Position numbers and translations under genes: made by a program. The notes under the pieces were generated by a model. That model worked only from the letters and a program-made list of their open reading frames with translations, had not been told where the DNA came from and searched no databases. From the NCBI GenBank assembly GCA_009602725.1, contig WELB01000002.1:515523-579522 (forward strand): DNA of 64,000 nucleotides. Direction: 5' to 3'. The stretch's first letter is position 1. The number at the start of each line of letters is the position of its first letter. Source of the DNA: Spirogloea muscicola (Eukaryota > Streptophyta > Zygnematophyceae > Spirogloeales > Spirogloeaceae). Positions 63,523-64,000 of this stretch are shown piece after piece.

Positions 63523-63800
63523 CTAGTGTACCGTTGGCGCTTGGCCGTCTCGCTGGAGCGGTCTATGGCCCGCGCGCTGCACCTGCGTGCCGGCAGAGCC
63601 CTCGCTGCTGCCTCTGGCTCTGGCCAGGGGACCCACTTCCAGGAGCCTAGCTTCTCTGACCTGCGGCTGCTTAGTAGGGGTTACTGAGTGATACGTAGCT
63701 GCTTTGTTTCTTTGTGTGCTTGTATTTCTTAGCGCTTTTCCTGGCCCCCTTCTCGTCCTTTGTTCATTCTTTCTTGGGCTTATCCAGCCCCTATTCTCGC
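63523..63800 (+). mobile_element. 5'-truncated LINE alpha: C-terminus and 3' UTR
   Basis: Reads YRWRLAVSLERSMARALHLR, AGRALAAASGSGQGTHF and EPSFSDLRLLSRGY, TGA at 63685-63687. Its 3' UTR reaches CTTTGTTCATTCTTTCTTGG near 63775 and then a shortened hairpin end. It is close to the 36.2-kb copy. Confidence 0.75.
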
Positions 63801-64000
63801 GGATCATCCGCGGGAAGACGAGTTCTTCCCGTTGGCCATCGACACACATGGGGCGCTGGGCGCTCGGTGGCTCGAGCTGCTCACCCAGCTCGCCCGCCAC
63901 ACCATCGCCCGGCGCTTCCATGGGGAGCCGGTTGACTTCCCTGCAGCCGGGTCGCTGGCGCAAGTGTATCGAATGCGCCTGGCCGTCTCGCTGCAGAGGT
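63801..64000 (+). mobile_element. LINE alpha fragment running off the window
   Basis: Reads ADHPREDEFFPLAIDTHGAL, GARWLELLTQLARHTIARRF and AAGSLAQVYRMRLAVSLQR, open to the last base. Very close to residues 359-424 of the copy at 36.2-37.7 kb. It begins abruptly after the previous copy's 3' end. Confidence 0.8.

Overview
This is eukaryotic nuclear DNA from a plant-lineage genome. The evidence is spliced leucine-rich-repeat receptor-like kinases (LRR-RLKs) with GT-AG and GC-AG introns, a plant-type N-terminal LRR cap, and LRRs carried on single 72-nt exons. The dense nested retroelements and the short hydrophobic, alanine-rich signal exons would suit a streptophyte alga, perhaps a zygnematophyte such as Closterium. 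That placement is inference. No prokaryotic operons, rRNA, tRNA or CRISPR were seen.

Two kinds of sequence fill the window. The first is one LRR-RLK family in at least seven copies or pieces: RLK-A (588-7138, -), RLK-B (8502-12463, +, the only fully consistent gene model, 776 aa), a small fragment (13.0-13.5 kb, -), RLK-C (24.1-34.3 kb, +, about 25 LRR exons, three in-frame stops), RLK-D (39.7-44.6 kb, mainly -, internal inversion, no kinase), RLK-F (49.4-49.8 kb, -, first two exons only) and RLK-E (57.4-60.9 kb, +, frameshifted with a ruined kinase core). The shared architecture is signal exon, LRR cap exon, 59-codon double-LRR exon, a variable number of 72-nt phase-2 LRR exons, one large exon (final LRRs, proline-rich stretch, transmembrane helix, start of kinase) and two kinase exons. 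RLK-A and RLK-B lie head to head and are recent duplicates. RLK-A has 12 tandem copies of an LRR exon that RLK-B has once.

The second kind is retroelement debris. A non-LTR retrotransposon (LINE) family with a C-terminal CCHC finger and restriction-like endonuclease accounts for most of it. Nearly all copies are 5'-truncated and keep only the ORF end plus the 3' UTR. Three subfamilies share the ORF end but have different 3' UTRs. One 5' half (47.8-49.4 kb) carries an N-terminal zinc finger. No copy in the window keeps the reverse-transcriptase catalytic core. Two related solo LTRs (19546-20194 and 62243-62953) and a decayed gag gene (38.4-39.4 kb) represent LTR elements.

Layout: 0-13 kb, the RLK-A/RLK-B inverted pair; 13-24 kb, LINE fragments, a solo LTR and a duplicated non-LINE unit (16.7-18.7 and 20.7-22.0 kb); 24-34 kb, RLK-C; 34-40 kb, one arm of a 1.5-kb inverted duplication, the best LINE 3' half and the gag remnant; 40-45 kb, RLK-D; 45-57 kb, LINE fragments, a telomere-like tract, RLK-F and the second arm of the inverted duplication; 57-61 kb, RLK-E; 61-64 kb, a LINE copy split by a solo LTR, then two more LINE fragments running off the end.
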